Part shown: positions 28,180-35,782 of the stretch, piece by piece
Position numbering within the stretch: the stretch's first letter is position 1
Layout of the letters: every line of letters begins with the position of its first letter
Assembly (NCBI RefSeq): GCF_900291955.1
Contig: NZ_OLMR01000005.1
Location: 82,637-146,636 of the forward strand
Source: Pseudoruminococcus massiliensis
GTDB lineage: Bacteria > Bacillota > Clostridia > Oscillospirales > Acutalibacteraceae
Direction: 5' to 3'
DNA length: 64,000 nt
Position numbers and translations under genes: made by a program
The notes under the pieces: model-generated
Database searches by the model: none
What the model was told of the DNA's origin: nothing
The model's input: the letters and a program-made list of their open reading frames with translations, nothing else

Positions 28180-28764
28180 TTATCCTTTTCTTTTTGGTGG
28201 TAAATTTTTCGGGAGAATAGACTTTGAGGCGTCAGCCTGTGGATAGAGCGTTCCACGAGTGTTTCCACTCTGATTTAAAAGCATTTTTAGTTTAGTACCA
28301 GCTGACTGTGCATGACAAAGTGCCACCGCAAGTGCATCTGCGGTATCATCGGGTTTCGGAACTTCCTTTAACCCGAGATGTCGTCTTACAATCTCCATCA
28401 TCTGTGGCTTTTTCGCTCTGCCATAACCCGTTAAGGCTGTTTTTATCTGAAGTGGGGTATACTCAAAAACAGGCAGTTTGCTTTTTTGTAAAGCAAGCAT
28501 TATTACACCTCTCGCTTGTGCAACATCAATGGCTGTCTTTTGGTTATTCTGAAAATAAAGCCTTTCTATTGCCGCAACCTGTGGTTTGGTCTTTGCAATA
28601 ATAAGTTCAAGCTCATCATAGATAAGCTCAAGCCTTTTCGTAAACGGTGTATCGGAGCTTGTAGTTATCGCACCATAGTTTAGTGTCTTATATTTTCCAC
28701 CGAAAAAATCTATGATTCCATAACCGATTATTGCATAGCCTGGGTCTATTCCAAGTATCCTCAT
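28180..28764 (-). CDS. ruvC: Crossover junction endonuclease RuvC
   Basis: A 194-residue resolvase that cuts Holliday junctions symmetrically. The RNase H-like fold is recognised from MRILGIDPG with catalytic Asp7, the AIERLYFQNNQKTA segment with a catalytic Glu, and the KPDDTADALAVALCH motif carrying the C-terminal acidic residues. The C-terminus has a basic extension (about 165-194). I start at 28764 (GGAGAG upstream), six codons inside the longest ORF. It leads the ruvC-ruvA unit. Confidence 0.95.
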   Translation of the reverse strand: MRILGIDPGYAIIGYGIIDFFGGKYKTLNYGAITTSSDTPFTKRLELIYDELELIIAKTKPQVAAIERLYFQNNQKTAIDVAQARGVIMLALQKSKLPVFEYTPLQIKTALTGYGRAKKPQMMEIVRRHLGLKEVPKPDDTADALAVALCHAQSAGTKLKMLLNQSGNTRGTLYPQADASKSILPKNLPPKRKG

Positions 28765-28785
28765 AAATAAATTTCTCTCCAAAAA

Positions 28786-28850
28786 TAATCAAAGGTGACA
28801 ATGAAGCCTTTTCACATAACATCAGCTTTATGTCACCTTTTTATTATATC
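28786..28850. terminator. Bidirectional terminator between ruvC and sodA
   Basis: AAAGGTGACA and TGTCACCTTT are inverted repeats enclosing about 30 bases that hold a second pair (AAGC/GCTT). T runs flank both sides, so it can end sodA transcripts on the minus strand. Its inner bases may also contribute to ruvC regulation. Confidence 0.6.
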
Positions 28851-28885
28851 ACAAGCAATAAGTCTTAGCAATATTTTGAAAAAAT

Positions 28886-29506
28886 TTATCCTGCTGGATA
28901 CCTCGCACTCACTTTTTCCCAATCAATAACATTACACCATGCGTCAAAATATTTATCTCTTTGTTGCTCGTATTGAAGAAAATATGCGTGTTCCCATACA
29001 TCTATAACCAATAATGGCTGTAAAATAAGAAGTGGCGGGGGGTCTTGATTAGGTGTTTTTACTATTCTTAACTTTGAGGTGCTATCATACATAAGCCAAG
29101 CATACCCTGAACCAAATTGTGATATTGCTACAGTTTTCATCACTTGGCACAATCTTTGCATAGAACCAAAATCTCTTATAATAGCTGTTCGTAAGTTTTG
29201 GCTTGGTTCTGTCTTATTAGGTGTCATTCCGTCAAAATACATATAATGATTCATAACACCTCCACCATTATTTTTCAGGGCAGTTTCCATTAAATCTTCA
29301 AAATCGGAACTATAAGCAAGAAGATTATGCAAACTCCAATCCTGATAAATAGGATTATCTTTAAGTATCATATTCAGATTATCAACATATTTTTTGAACA
29401 TAATATCGTGGTGTATACGCATCGTTTCTGTATCAATATATGGTTCAAGTGCATTATAGGCACATGGCAATGGTGGCAGAGTAAACGGATAGTGCTGGTC
29501 AAGCAT
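28886..29506 (-). CDS. sodA: Superoxide dismutase, Fe/Mn family
   Basis: A 206-residue enzyme that converts superoxide to oxygen and peroxide. Metal ligands align with E. coli SodA: His32, His87, Asp169 and His173, and the Mn-type active-site Gln is present in PNQD. Unusual changes are visible around the substrate gateway: the conserved HHxKHH segment reads HHDIMFKKY, so the second-shell His pair is Met-Phe, and GSGWAWL reads GSGYAWL. The gateway Tyr40 is kept. The protein may be a slow or specialised SOD, for example spore-associated as some Bacillus SODs are; that is an inference. Confidence 0.87.
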   Translation of the reverse strand: MLDQHYPFTLPPLPCAYNALEPYIDTETMRIHHDIMFKKYVDNLNMILKDNPIYQDWSLHNLLAYSSDFEDLMETALKNNGGGVMNHYMYFDGMTPNKTEPSQNLRTAIIRDFGSMQRLCQVMKTVAISQFGSGYAWLMYDSTSKLRIVKTPNQDPPPLLILQPLLVIDVWEHAYFLQYEQQRDKYFDAWCNVIDWEKVSARYPAG

Positions 29507-29521
29507 TATAAATAACCTCCA

Positions 29522-30328
29522 TTATGAAATTAAATCCTTGATTTCTCCAAAAGAATATCCCATATCTTCCCATTTTGTGAGGAGTTCATCAAGTATATCA
29601 CCATTTGTTTTTGAAGTGCTGTGCAAAAGTACAATCGCACCTGGGTGGATTCTTTTCAAAAGCTTATTAAAGGCCTCCTCTTTGGTAGGCTGTTTGTTTT
29701 CGTACCAATCTACATAAGCAAGACTCCAGAAAATGGTTTTATACCCAAGCTTATCAGCCATTTCAAGATTGCTGACACAATATTTCCCTTGTGGCGGTCG
29801 ATAGATTTTTAGAAGTTCTTGACCTGTGGTTTCTTTATAGAGAGATTCGAGCGACTGCAATTCCTTTTTGAAGCTCTCCTCATCAGAAATCTTTGACATA
29901 TCAGGGTGTGAATATGTATGATTTCCGATTGTATGCCCTTCCTCTACCATACGCTCAACAAGTTCAGGCGATGTTTCGATATAGTTTCCTACAAGAAAAA
30001 AAGTTGCTTTAACATTATGTTTTTTCAAAGAGTCAAGAATCTTTTCGGTATTGCCATTCTCAAAGCCCGCATCAAAGGTAAGATAGATGATATTTTTTGA
30101 GGTATCACCGATATAATAGGCATTATGCTTTGCTAAATCCGCAACAGAAGCATTGCCTGTTGGTGGTTTTCCATCCTCCTTGAAACCAAGTCCCCAGTTA
30201 GTGTTTTCTGCTACGGTTTCTACTGCCTCATTACTGCCAAAAGCCCCTATTACCGCCGGAACACACAAAGCAAATAACAAAACCGTCATTGCGATTATGA
30301 CGGTTCTTTTTTTAAGTATAAAGTACAT
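29522..30328 (-). CDS. pdaA: PdaA-type polysaccharide deacetylase
   Basis: A 268-residue exported or membrane-anchored protein with one N-terminal hydrophobic helix (about 8-30). It shows the PdaA family features: NWGLGF after the anchor, YIGDTSKNIIYLTFD, the NodB motifs TFDAGFENG with catalytic Asp, HTYSHPD with the metal-binding His residues, and RPPQGKY. PdaA removes N-acetyl from muramic acid during formation of muramic delta-lactam in spore cortex, needed for germination. It lies next to sodA with 15 bases between them and may be co-transcribed. A typical TFDNGYE is here TFDAGFE. Confidence 0.9.
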   Translation of the reverse strand: MYFILKKRTVIIAMTVLLFALCVPAVIGAFGSNEAVETVAENTNWGLGFKEDGKPPTGNASVADLAKHNAYYIGDTSKNIIYLTFDAGFENGNTEKILDSLKKHNVKATFFLVGNYIETSPELVERMVEEGHTIGNHTYSHPDMSKISDEESFKKELQSLESLYKETTGQELLKIYRPPQGKYCVSNLEMADKLGYKTIFWSLAYVDWYENKQPTKEEAFNKLLKRIHPGAIVLLHSTSKTNGDILDELLTKWEDMGYSFGEIKDLIS

Positions 30329-30390
30329 ACAGCCACCGCCTTATAATAAGTCTGTTTAATAATATGCACTTGTTTTTATAATTATTCTGT

Positions 30391-30487
30391 TTGGCTAACA
30401 CATTTACACTAAGACACTCAAAAGTTTTGCTCAAGCCTTTGGTGGGTTTTAAGGGCGAAGCCCTTAACATTCCTTGCTCCTCAAGAG
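30391..30487. repeat. Hairpin repeat element, short copy 5
   Basis: A short version of the family: TTGGCTAACACATTTACAC, AAGACACTCAAAAGTTTTGC and TCAAGCC form the left end, followed by the GGTGGGTTTTAAGGGCGAAGC module. No right end is present; an aroB terminator follows. Confidence 0.75.
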
Positions 30488-30507
30488 GCTGTTTTTACTC
30501 ATTTATA

Positions 30508-30558
30508 AACTAAACAGCCCCACTTTGTATTATTCACACAAAGTGGGGCTGTTCGATT
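30508..30558 (-). terminator. aroB terminator
   Basis: A perfect 16-base stem (AACAGCCCCACTTTGT paired with ACAAAGTGGGGCTGTT) with a 9-base loop lies just after the aroB stop on the minus strand. A competing inverted repeat (GGCTGTTT with AAACAGCC, 30487-30517) shares one arm. Confidence 0.85.
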
Positions 30559-30559
30559 T

Positions 30560-31669
30560 TTACATATTTTCTATGATTTTTGCAATCTGATTTTCTGCAA
30601 TTTCTAAACCATAAGCATTATCGCCAAAGCACATAACATCGCCAATTTCCTTTTGGAAAACAAATCTAAGTTTTCCGTCACGAACTTTTTTATCAGTATA
30701 GAGCTTTTTAACGAGAACATTTTTATCAATATAATCAGGGATTGTTATAGGCAAATTAGCTCTCTTATAGAGGCTAATAACTCTGTTCATATTTTCCTCA
30801 GAAATAAATCCAAGCTCATTACCAAGCTTAACTTGAGCAACCATACCAATAGAGAGAGCCTCACCATGTAAGAGCTTATAGTCAGAAACAGTTTCAATCG
30901 CTCTGCCGACAGTATGTCCAAGATTTAGGATTTCTCTCAAACCACTTTCACGCTCGTCCTTCATAACAACATTATATTTAACTCTGCAATTTCTCTCAGC
31001 GATAAACTCGCAAGCCTCAACATTATTTTGAAGAACCTTTTCAATGTTTTTCTCTAAATATTCAAACATTTCTAAATCGCCGAGGCAAGCGTGTTTTATA
31101 GTTTCCGAAAGACCGCTTGAAAGCTGTCTTGCAGGTAGAGTTTTCCAAGTATCTATATCTATATAGACTTTTTTAGGCTGATTGAACATTCCTATAAGGT
31201 TTGTTGCGAGCGGTGTATCGACAGCAGTCTTTCCGCCGACAGAAGCGTCGGCCGCTGAAAGAAGTGTGGTTGCATAGTTGATGAAAGGCACACCTCTGCC
31301 AAAAGTACCGGCAACAAAACCAGCCAAATCAGTAACAACTCCGCCACCGATTGCAAGCACACAGCAATCTCTGCGATATCCTTTGTTTAACATAGAATCT
31401 TCAACAAATTCTTTCATTGGGCGAGTTTTTGATTTTTCACCCTCAGGAATAACGAATAAATCTGTTTTAAAACCGTTTGCAATAAGCTTATCAAAGATTT
31501 CCTTTGCATAAAGATTCTCAACGATAGAGTCAGTAACAACAGCAAATTTCTTAATTTTACCAACTAAACCATTCTGTATGTCATTTATGAGCGTGTCAGA
31601 AAGCTTGTGACCGATTTCAATGTCGTAAGAGTCGTCTACAACCTTCTTGAGTTCACAATAAAATTTCAT
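30560..31669 (-). CDS. aroB: 3-dehydroquinate synthase AroB
   Basis: A 369-residue NAD-dependent, metal-binding enzyme that cyclises DAHP to 3-dehydroquinate in the shikimate pathway. It has the NAD segment AIGGGVVTDLAGFVAGTFGRG (about 104-124), the TTLLSAADASVGGKTAVD motif and the metal-binding Glu/His residues in LSETIKHACL, EILNLGHTVGRA and LHGEALSIG. It is a single gene with its own terminator; no other aro gene is nearby. Confidence 0.96.
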   Translation of the reverse strand: MKFYCELKKVVDDSYDIEIGHKLSDTLINDIQNGLVGKIKKFAVVTDSIVENLYAKEIFDKLIANGFKTDLFVIPEGEKSKTRPMKEFVEDSMLNKGYRRDCCVLAIGGGVVTDLAGFVAGTFGRGVPFINYATTLLSAADASVGGKTAVDTPLATNLIGMFNQPKKVYIDIDTWKTLPARQLSSGLSETIKHACLGDLEMFEYLEKNIEKVLQNNVEACEFIAERNCRVKYNVVMKDERESGLREILNLGHTVGRAIETVSDYKLLHGEALSIGMVAQVKLGNELGFISEENMNRVISLYKRANLPITIPDYIDKNVLVKKLYTDKKVRDGKLRFVFQKEIGDVMCFGDNAYGLEIAENQIAKIIENM

Positions 31670-31729
31670 TTATACCACCCTTGCATTTTTCTTTCATTAT
31701 ATCATATCTATTAAAAATTATAAAGCATT

Positions 31730-32173
31730 TTAATTGCCAGATTTTTTGCTGTAAATAAAATTTTTTATTTTATAGAATCCCATAGCAGATATTAAGATTA
31801 GTAATGAATGAATAATATATGTGAAATCATGTCCTAACATCATAAGCATATCAGCAGGTGAAACCTCAAAATTTTCAGGTTTAAAGTTATTATATATAAA
31901 TTTAGAAGGTAATGGAAAAACTGATGATAATGCAATAATAATAAATACTGAAATAGTTGATACTCTAAATGCTAAAGAAATTGTATTAAAAGTGTCCGAT
32001 TTTTTTCTTGAAGAATAGAGTAAACCAAAAAGAACCATAATTAAAGATATTATTAGTCGGTCATAATTTTCTCCTAAAAACCAATATACTGCAAATGTTG
32101 CGTCCATCAAAAATGAATATAATAATCCACCTATAACAGCTTTTGCAACGATTTTTTTATCATTATTATGCAA
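31730..32173 (-). CDS. Hypothetical four-helix membrane protein
   Basis: A 147-residue hydrophobic protein with four predicted membrane helices (about 10-31, 37-54, 66-88 and 115-136) and a basic C-terminus. I do not recognise the family. It is preceded on its strand by a weak ribosome binding site and lies divergently from the spoIIA operon. Nothing in the context indicates a role. Confidence 0.6.
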   Translation of the reverse strand: MHNNDKKIVAKAVIGGLLYSFLMDATFAVYWFLGENYDRLIISLIMVLFGLLYSSRKKSDTFNTISLAFRVSTISVFIIIALSSVFPLPSKFIYNNFKPENFEVSPADMLMMLGHDFTYIIHSLLILISAMGFYKIKNFIYSKKSGN

Positions 32174-32466
32174 AGAAACCGCCTCATTAAGATACTAAAG
32201 TAATATTTAAATTTATTTTACATTATAGCATAGCAAGTTTATATTTTCAACATATTTATTACAAAAGAATTGCTTTTTTATTGGTTTAAATCGGCGTAAA
32301 GTGCTTATATCTGACTTAATATAGCCTTGTGTGTCGAGCAAAAATATCATTCCTGAAACTTTTTTCGCCGTAATTTTTGTGTATAAAAAGCTATTATTTT
32401 ATTGAAGCAAGAAGCATATCTATATATGTGGAGGGCTAAAAACTCTGAAAGGAATGAAAAAGAAAA
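32174..32466. other. Intergenic region upstream of spoIIAA
   Basis: About 290 AT-rich bases between divergent genes. I see no convincing sigma H promoter (the usual one for this operon) and no terminator; a fair ribosome binding site (GAAAGGA) lies 16 bases upstream of spoIIAA. Short inverted repeats are not convincing. Confidence 0.4.
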
Positions 32467-32802
32467 ATGGATGTAAAAATCATCACCGACCATGGCGAAA
32501 TGACAGCAAAGCTATTCGGTGAAATCGACCATCATAAAGCTCGTTCTATGCGTGAAACCATAGATTCAGCCGCCGAGAGAAATAAGCCGACAGTGCTTTA
32601 TCTTGATTTTGGCGGTGTGACATTTATGGATAGCTCAGGAATTGGCCTTATTATGGGCAGATACCGAACTATGAAGCTGCTCGGCGGAGAGGTTCGTGTG
32701 TTGAATATTCCGCCGAGCATGGAAAGAATGGTTGAGTTGTCGGGCTTGTCGGCATTAAAGCTGTTTGAGAAAGGGTGTGAAAAAGATGAAGTTAAAAAAT
32801 GA
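32467..32802 (+). CDS. spoIIAA: Anti-sigma F factor antagonist SpoIIAA
   Basis: A 111-residue STAS-domain protein that, when unphosphorylated, frees sigma F by binding SpoIIAB in the forespore. The phosphorylatable serine is in the MDSSGIGLIMGRY motif near residue 58. It heads the classical spoIIAA-spoIIAB-sigF operon and overlaps spoIIAB by 17 bases. Confidence 0.95.
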   Translation: MDVKIITDHGEMTAKLFGEIDHHKARSMRETIDSAAERNKPTVLYLDFGGVTFMDSSGIGLIMGRYRTMKLLGGEVRVLNIPPSMERMVELSGLSALKLFEKGCEKDEVKK

Positions 32803-33226
32803 GATGAGCCTAACCTTTGAAAGCCGTTCATCAAATGAAGGTTTTGCAAGAACGGCGGTTTCGGCGTTTATCTCACAGCTTGACCCGACAATAGGCGAAA
32901 TAACCGATATAAAAACCGCCGTTTCTGAAGCTGTAACAAATTGTATAGTTCACGCATATAAAGAAAGCGTTGGACTTATATACATAAGTGTAAAAATCTT
33001 TGAGGGTGCAGTTGTTGTAATTAAAATAAGAGATAAGGGTTGTGGAATTGCAGATATAGAACAGGCTATGGAACCGCTTTTTACAACGGGAGGAGAGGAG
33101 AGAGCAGGTTTAGGCTTTGCAGTTATGCAGAGCTTTACAGATAAAGTTAAGGTTACATCAAGAGAGGGCAAAGGCACAACAGTTGTACTTGAAAAACGGC
33201 TTATGAGCCGTATAAAAGATGTATGA
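32786..33226 (+). CDS. spoIIAB: Anti-sigma F factor SpoIIAB
   Basis: A 146-residue GHKL-type serine kinase that holds sigma F inactive and phosphorylates SpoIIAA. The ATP-binding boxes are present: AVSEAVTNCIVHAY (N box), IRDKGCGI (G1) and ERAGLGFAVMQSF (G2). I place the start at 32786, matching the usual 146-residue length and preceded by AAGGGTG; the longest ORF begins 7 codons earlier. It overlaps both flanking genes. Confidence 0.95.
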   Translation: MKLKNEMSLTFESRSSNEGFARTAVSAFISQLDPTIGEITDIKTAVSEAVTNCIVHAYKESVGLIYISVKIFEGAVVVIKIRDKGCGIADIEQAMEPLFTTGGEERAGLGFAVMQSFTDKVKVTSREGKGTTVVLEKRLMSRIKDV

Positions 33227-33872
33227 CAGAGATAAGGCAGTCAGCGAAAATCTTGGACTTGTACATTCCTGTGCAAAGCGTTTTCGTGGCAGAGGAATAG
33301 AGTATGACGACTTGTTTCAGGCTGGCTGTGTAGGTCTTATAAAAGCGATTGATAATTTTGATGAAAGTAGGGGATTAAAGCTTTCAACCTATGCTGTGCC
33401 AGTAATATTAGGGGAGATAAAAGGACTTTTTCGTGATGGAGGTGCAGTGAAAATTTCAAGGGGATTAAAAGAACTCTCCCTAAAGGCTACAAGAGAAGCT
33501 GCACGATTCTTAAAAGAAAACGGCAGAGAACCTCAGATTTCAGAGCTTGCACATATTCTTGGTGTAGAACCTGAACAGGCAACCGAGGCACTCAATGCGT
33601 CAAGATTGCCTGTTTCACTTACAGCCGATGAAGAAAACGGTTCAGGACAGCTTGATATTCCTACTGATTCTCCAGATGAAAAACTAACGGAGGTTATATC
33701 ACTTCACGATGAAATAAAAAGCCTCAAACCAAACGATAGAAACCTCATATTATTACGGTTTTTCAAAAATAAAACACAATCCGAAACGGCAAAGGAGTTG
33801 GGAATGACACAGGTACAAGTATCACGCAGAGAGAAAAAGCTTTTAATATATTTAAGAGAGAGGCTGATATAA
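33219..33872 (+). CDS. sigF: Sporulation sigma factor SigF
   Basis: A 217-residue sigma-70 family factor directing the first forespore-specific transcription. Region 2 is seen in EYDDLFQAGCVGLIKAIDNFD and GLKLSTYAVPVILGEIK, region 3 in the middle, and region 4 in LILLRFFKNKTQSETAKELGMTQVQVSRREKK. It is shorter at the N-terminus than the Bacillus protein (255 residues). The start overlaps the spoIIAB stop by 8 bases, so the three genes are translationally linked. Confidence 0.95.
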   Translation: MYDRDKAVSENLGLVHSCAKRFRGRGIEYDDLFQAGCVGLIKAIDNFDESRGLKLSTYAVPVILGEIKGLFRDGGAVKISRGLKELSLKATREAARFLKENGREPQISELAHILGVEPEQATEALNASRLPVSLTADEENGSGQLDIPTDSPDEKLTEVISLHDEIKSLKPNDRNLILLRFFKNKTQSETAKELGMTQVQVSRREKKLLIYLRERLI

Positions 33873-33876
33873 TATT

Positions 33877-33952
33877 ACACAATAAGTGTTTCTATACTTG
33901 ACAAAGGCTTAATAATTCTCTATAATTAAATGTAGAGATACACAATAAGTGT
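33877..33952 (+). promoter_or_regulatory. Sigma-A promoter flanked by two identical palindromes (unit A)
   Basis: TTGACA (33898-33903), a 17-base spacer and TATAAT (33921-33926) form a perfect consensus promoter. The same 15 bases, ACACAATAAGTGTTT, occur at 33877 and 33940, 63 bases apart, one before the -35 and one just after the expected start point. Each holds the palindrome ACAC-N5-GTGT. The arrangement suggests a repressor binding on both sides, possibly with looping. An equivalent unit with diverged bases lies at 55763-55837. Confidence 0.75.
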
Positions 33953-34045
33953 TTAAAACGATTATTTAATTATATTTGCAGCGAATAGGTCGCTAAAAGT
34001 GTCGAGGCATAAGAAAGCATTGCCAATTATAAAAATTGTTTTAAA
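33933..34045 (+). ncRNA. Candidate structured small RNA, copy A
   Basis: The roughly 110 bases after the promoter have no open frame but contain a core shared with a second site on the minus strand at 55669-55750: TATATTTGCAG, GAATA, GTCGCTAAAAGTGT, GGCATAAG and TTGCCA in the same order. Inside the core GCGA pairs with TCGC and GGCA with TGCC. The ends pair as well: AAAACGATT (33955-33963) with AATTGTTTT (34034-34042). In copy B the corresponding ends have different sequence but also pair, which indicates selection on structure. The galE gene has its own promoter downstream, so this is likely an independent RNA and not a leader. Confidence 0.65.
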
Positions 34046-34114
34046 CATTTCAAGATATAAAGAGGTGATAATTAGATACATTTATCTTTCTAAAACAGCT
34101 ATAAAACCTTTAAT

Positions 34115-34143
34115 TTGACAAATGATTGCCAGTATTGTATACT
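34115..34143 (+). promoter_or_regulatory. galE promoter
   Basis: TTGACA, a 17-base spacer and TATACT lie about 60 bases upstream of galE, a strong sigma A-type promoter. Confidence 0.7.
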
Positions 34144-34204
34144 TAACTACAATATAGAATAATTTATTCGGATAAAATTACTAAAGAAAAGGAAGTATTA
34201 TAAT

Positions 34205-35224
34205 ATGGCAATTTTAGTTACAGGCGGTGCCGGATATATCGGAAGTCATACTTGTGTAGAGCTTCTCAATGCAGGATATGAAGTAGTTGTCTGCGATAAC
34301 TATTGCAATTCCGTTCCAGAAGTTTTAGAGAGAATTAAGCAAATCACTAATAAAAATATAGCAGGCTATGATTGTGATATAAGAAATAGAGCAGGCTTAG
34401 AGAAAATTTTCTCTGAAAACTCAATCGAGGCTGTTATTCATTTTGCGGGTTTAAAGGCTGTCGGTGAATCTACAAGAGAGCCAATAATGTACTATGATAA
34501 TAATATTTCAGGTACAGTTACACTTCTTGATGTTATGAAAGAATATAACTGCAAGAGCATAGTTTTCAGTTCATCAGCAACTGTTTATGGCAATAATCCT
34601 ATACCTTATGAGGAAACTATGGTAACAGGTGATGTAAGTAATCCTTACGGCAGAACAAAGCATTTCATTGAGCAAATTCTCGGTGATGTATATGTTTCTG
34701 ATAATGAGTGGAGTATTTCACTTCTTCGTTACTTCAACCCAATCGGTGCTCACGAGAGCGGACTTATCGGCGAAGACCCTAACGGTATTCCAAACAACCT
34801 TATGCCATATATTTCAAGAGTTGCAATTGGCAAGCTGCCACAGCTTACTGTATTCGGCGGAGATTACGACACTAAGGACGGCACTTGCATTCGTGACTAT
34901 ATTCATGTAGTAGACCTTGCAAAAGCTCATCTTTGTGCATTGAATAAGCTTAAATCCGACCCACACAGCATAGATGCTTATAATATCGGCACAGGTATCG
35001 GATACAGCGTTCTTGATATTATCAATGCATTTGAGGACGCAACTGGTCAAAAGGTTAATTACAAAATCGGCGAAAGACGAGCAGGTGACCTTCCAGCATT
35101 CTATGCAAATCCTAAGAAGGCAAATGAGGTTCTTGGCTGGCACGCAGAGCGTAACTTGCATGATATGTGCGAAGATACTTGGAGATTCCAAAAGAATAAC
35201 CCAAATGGCTATAAGAAGGACTGA
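34205..35224 (+). CDS. galE: UDP-glucose 4-epimerase GalE
   Basis: A 339-residue NAD-dependent short-chain dehydrogenase-type enzyme interconverting UDP-glucose and UDP-galactose. The N-terminal NAD motif GGAGYIGSHT is at residues 7-16; catalytic Ser-Ser-Ala-Thr-Val-Tyr (FSSSATVYG) lies near 122-130 and the YxxxK pair in NPYGRTKHFIEQIL near 147-151. It is full length. AAAGGAAG precedes the ATG. It begins a run galE-nudix-PHP with gaps of 6 and -4 bases. Confidence 0.96.
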   Translation: MAILVTGGAGYIGSHTCVELLNAGYEVVVCDNYCNSVPEVLERIKQITNKNIAGYDCDIRNRAGLEKIFSENSIEAVIHFAGLKAVGESTREPIMYYDNNISGTVTLLDVMKEYNCKSIVFSSSATVYGNNPIPYEETMVTGDVSNPYGRTKHFIEQILGDVYVSDNEWSISLLRYFNPIGAHESGLIGEDPNGIPNNLMPYISRVAIGKLPQLTVFGGDYDTKDGTCIRDYIHVVDLAKAHLCALNKLKSDPHSIDAYNIGTGIGYSVLDIINAFEDATGQKVNYKIGERRAGDLPAFYANPKKANEVLGWHAERNLHDMCEDTWRFQKNNPNGYKKD

Positions 35225-35230
35225 TTTTCG

Positions 35231-35782
35231 GTGTCGGAATATTTTGATATATTGAATCCTGATGGAACACCAACGGGTAAAATCAAAGAGCGTAATGCCG
35301 TACACCACGATGGTGATTTGCATGGAAGTGTTCATATATGGCTTTTTCGTGATAGCAAAGTTCTCCTGCAAAAACGCAGAGATGACAAGGAATCCTTTCC
35401 ATCTTGCTATGATGCCGCTTGCACAGGACATATTTCCGCAGGTGAAACACCAATAGAGGCGGCTATTCGTGAAACCGAAGAAGAAATTTCACTCAAGCTG
35501 AAGCCTGAAGATTTACATTTTTTGCACGACCAGATACTTACTGTTCATCAGGGCGATTTTATAAGCAATGAATTTAATCGTGTTTATTTTGTCGATGAAA
35601 GTGTTTCGCTTGATACACTCAAATATGATGAAAAAGAGATTACAGAACTTCGCTTCTTTGAAATTGAGGACTTGAAAAACAGACTTAAAAACAAAGAAAA
35701 AGGTTTTTGTATGACCTATGATGAGCTTATTCGTGTGATTGATTGTGCTGTTTCTAAGGGATTGTTGGAAAGCAGGGAATGA
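35231..35782 (+). CDS. NUDIX hydrolase
   Basis: A 183-residue NUDIX-fold protein with the box Gx5Ex7REUxEExGU present as GHISAGETPIEAAIRETEEE, near residues 65-84. The N-terminal EYFDILNPDGTPTGKIKERNAVH and the overall layout are like the IDI-type/YfcD group acting on diphosphate compounds. Substrate unknown. The start is GTG, 6 bases after galE, and the stop overlaps the next gene by four bases. Confidence 0.88.
   Translation: MSEYFDILNPDGTPTGKIKERNAVHHDGDLHGSVHIWLFRDSKVLLQKRRDDKESFPSCYDAACTGHISAGETPIEAAIRETEEEISLKLKPEDLHFLHDQILTVHQGDFISNEFNRVYFVDESVSLDTLKYDEKEITELRFFEIEDLKNRLKNKEKGFCMTYDELIRVIDCAVSKGLLESRE

Noticed and set aside
34814..35431. 205-codon minus-strand frame opposite galE and the nudix gene
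   Set aside because: Antisense shadow of two well-identified genes.
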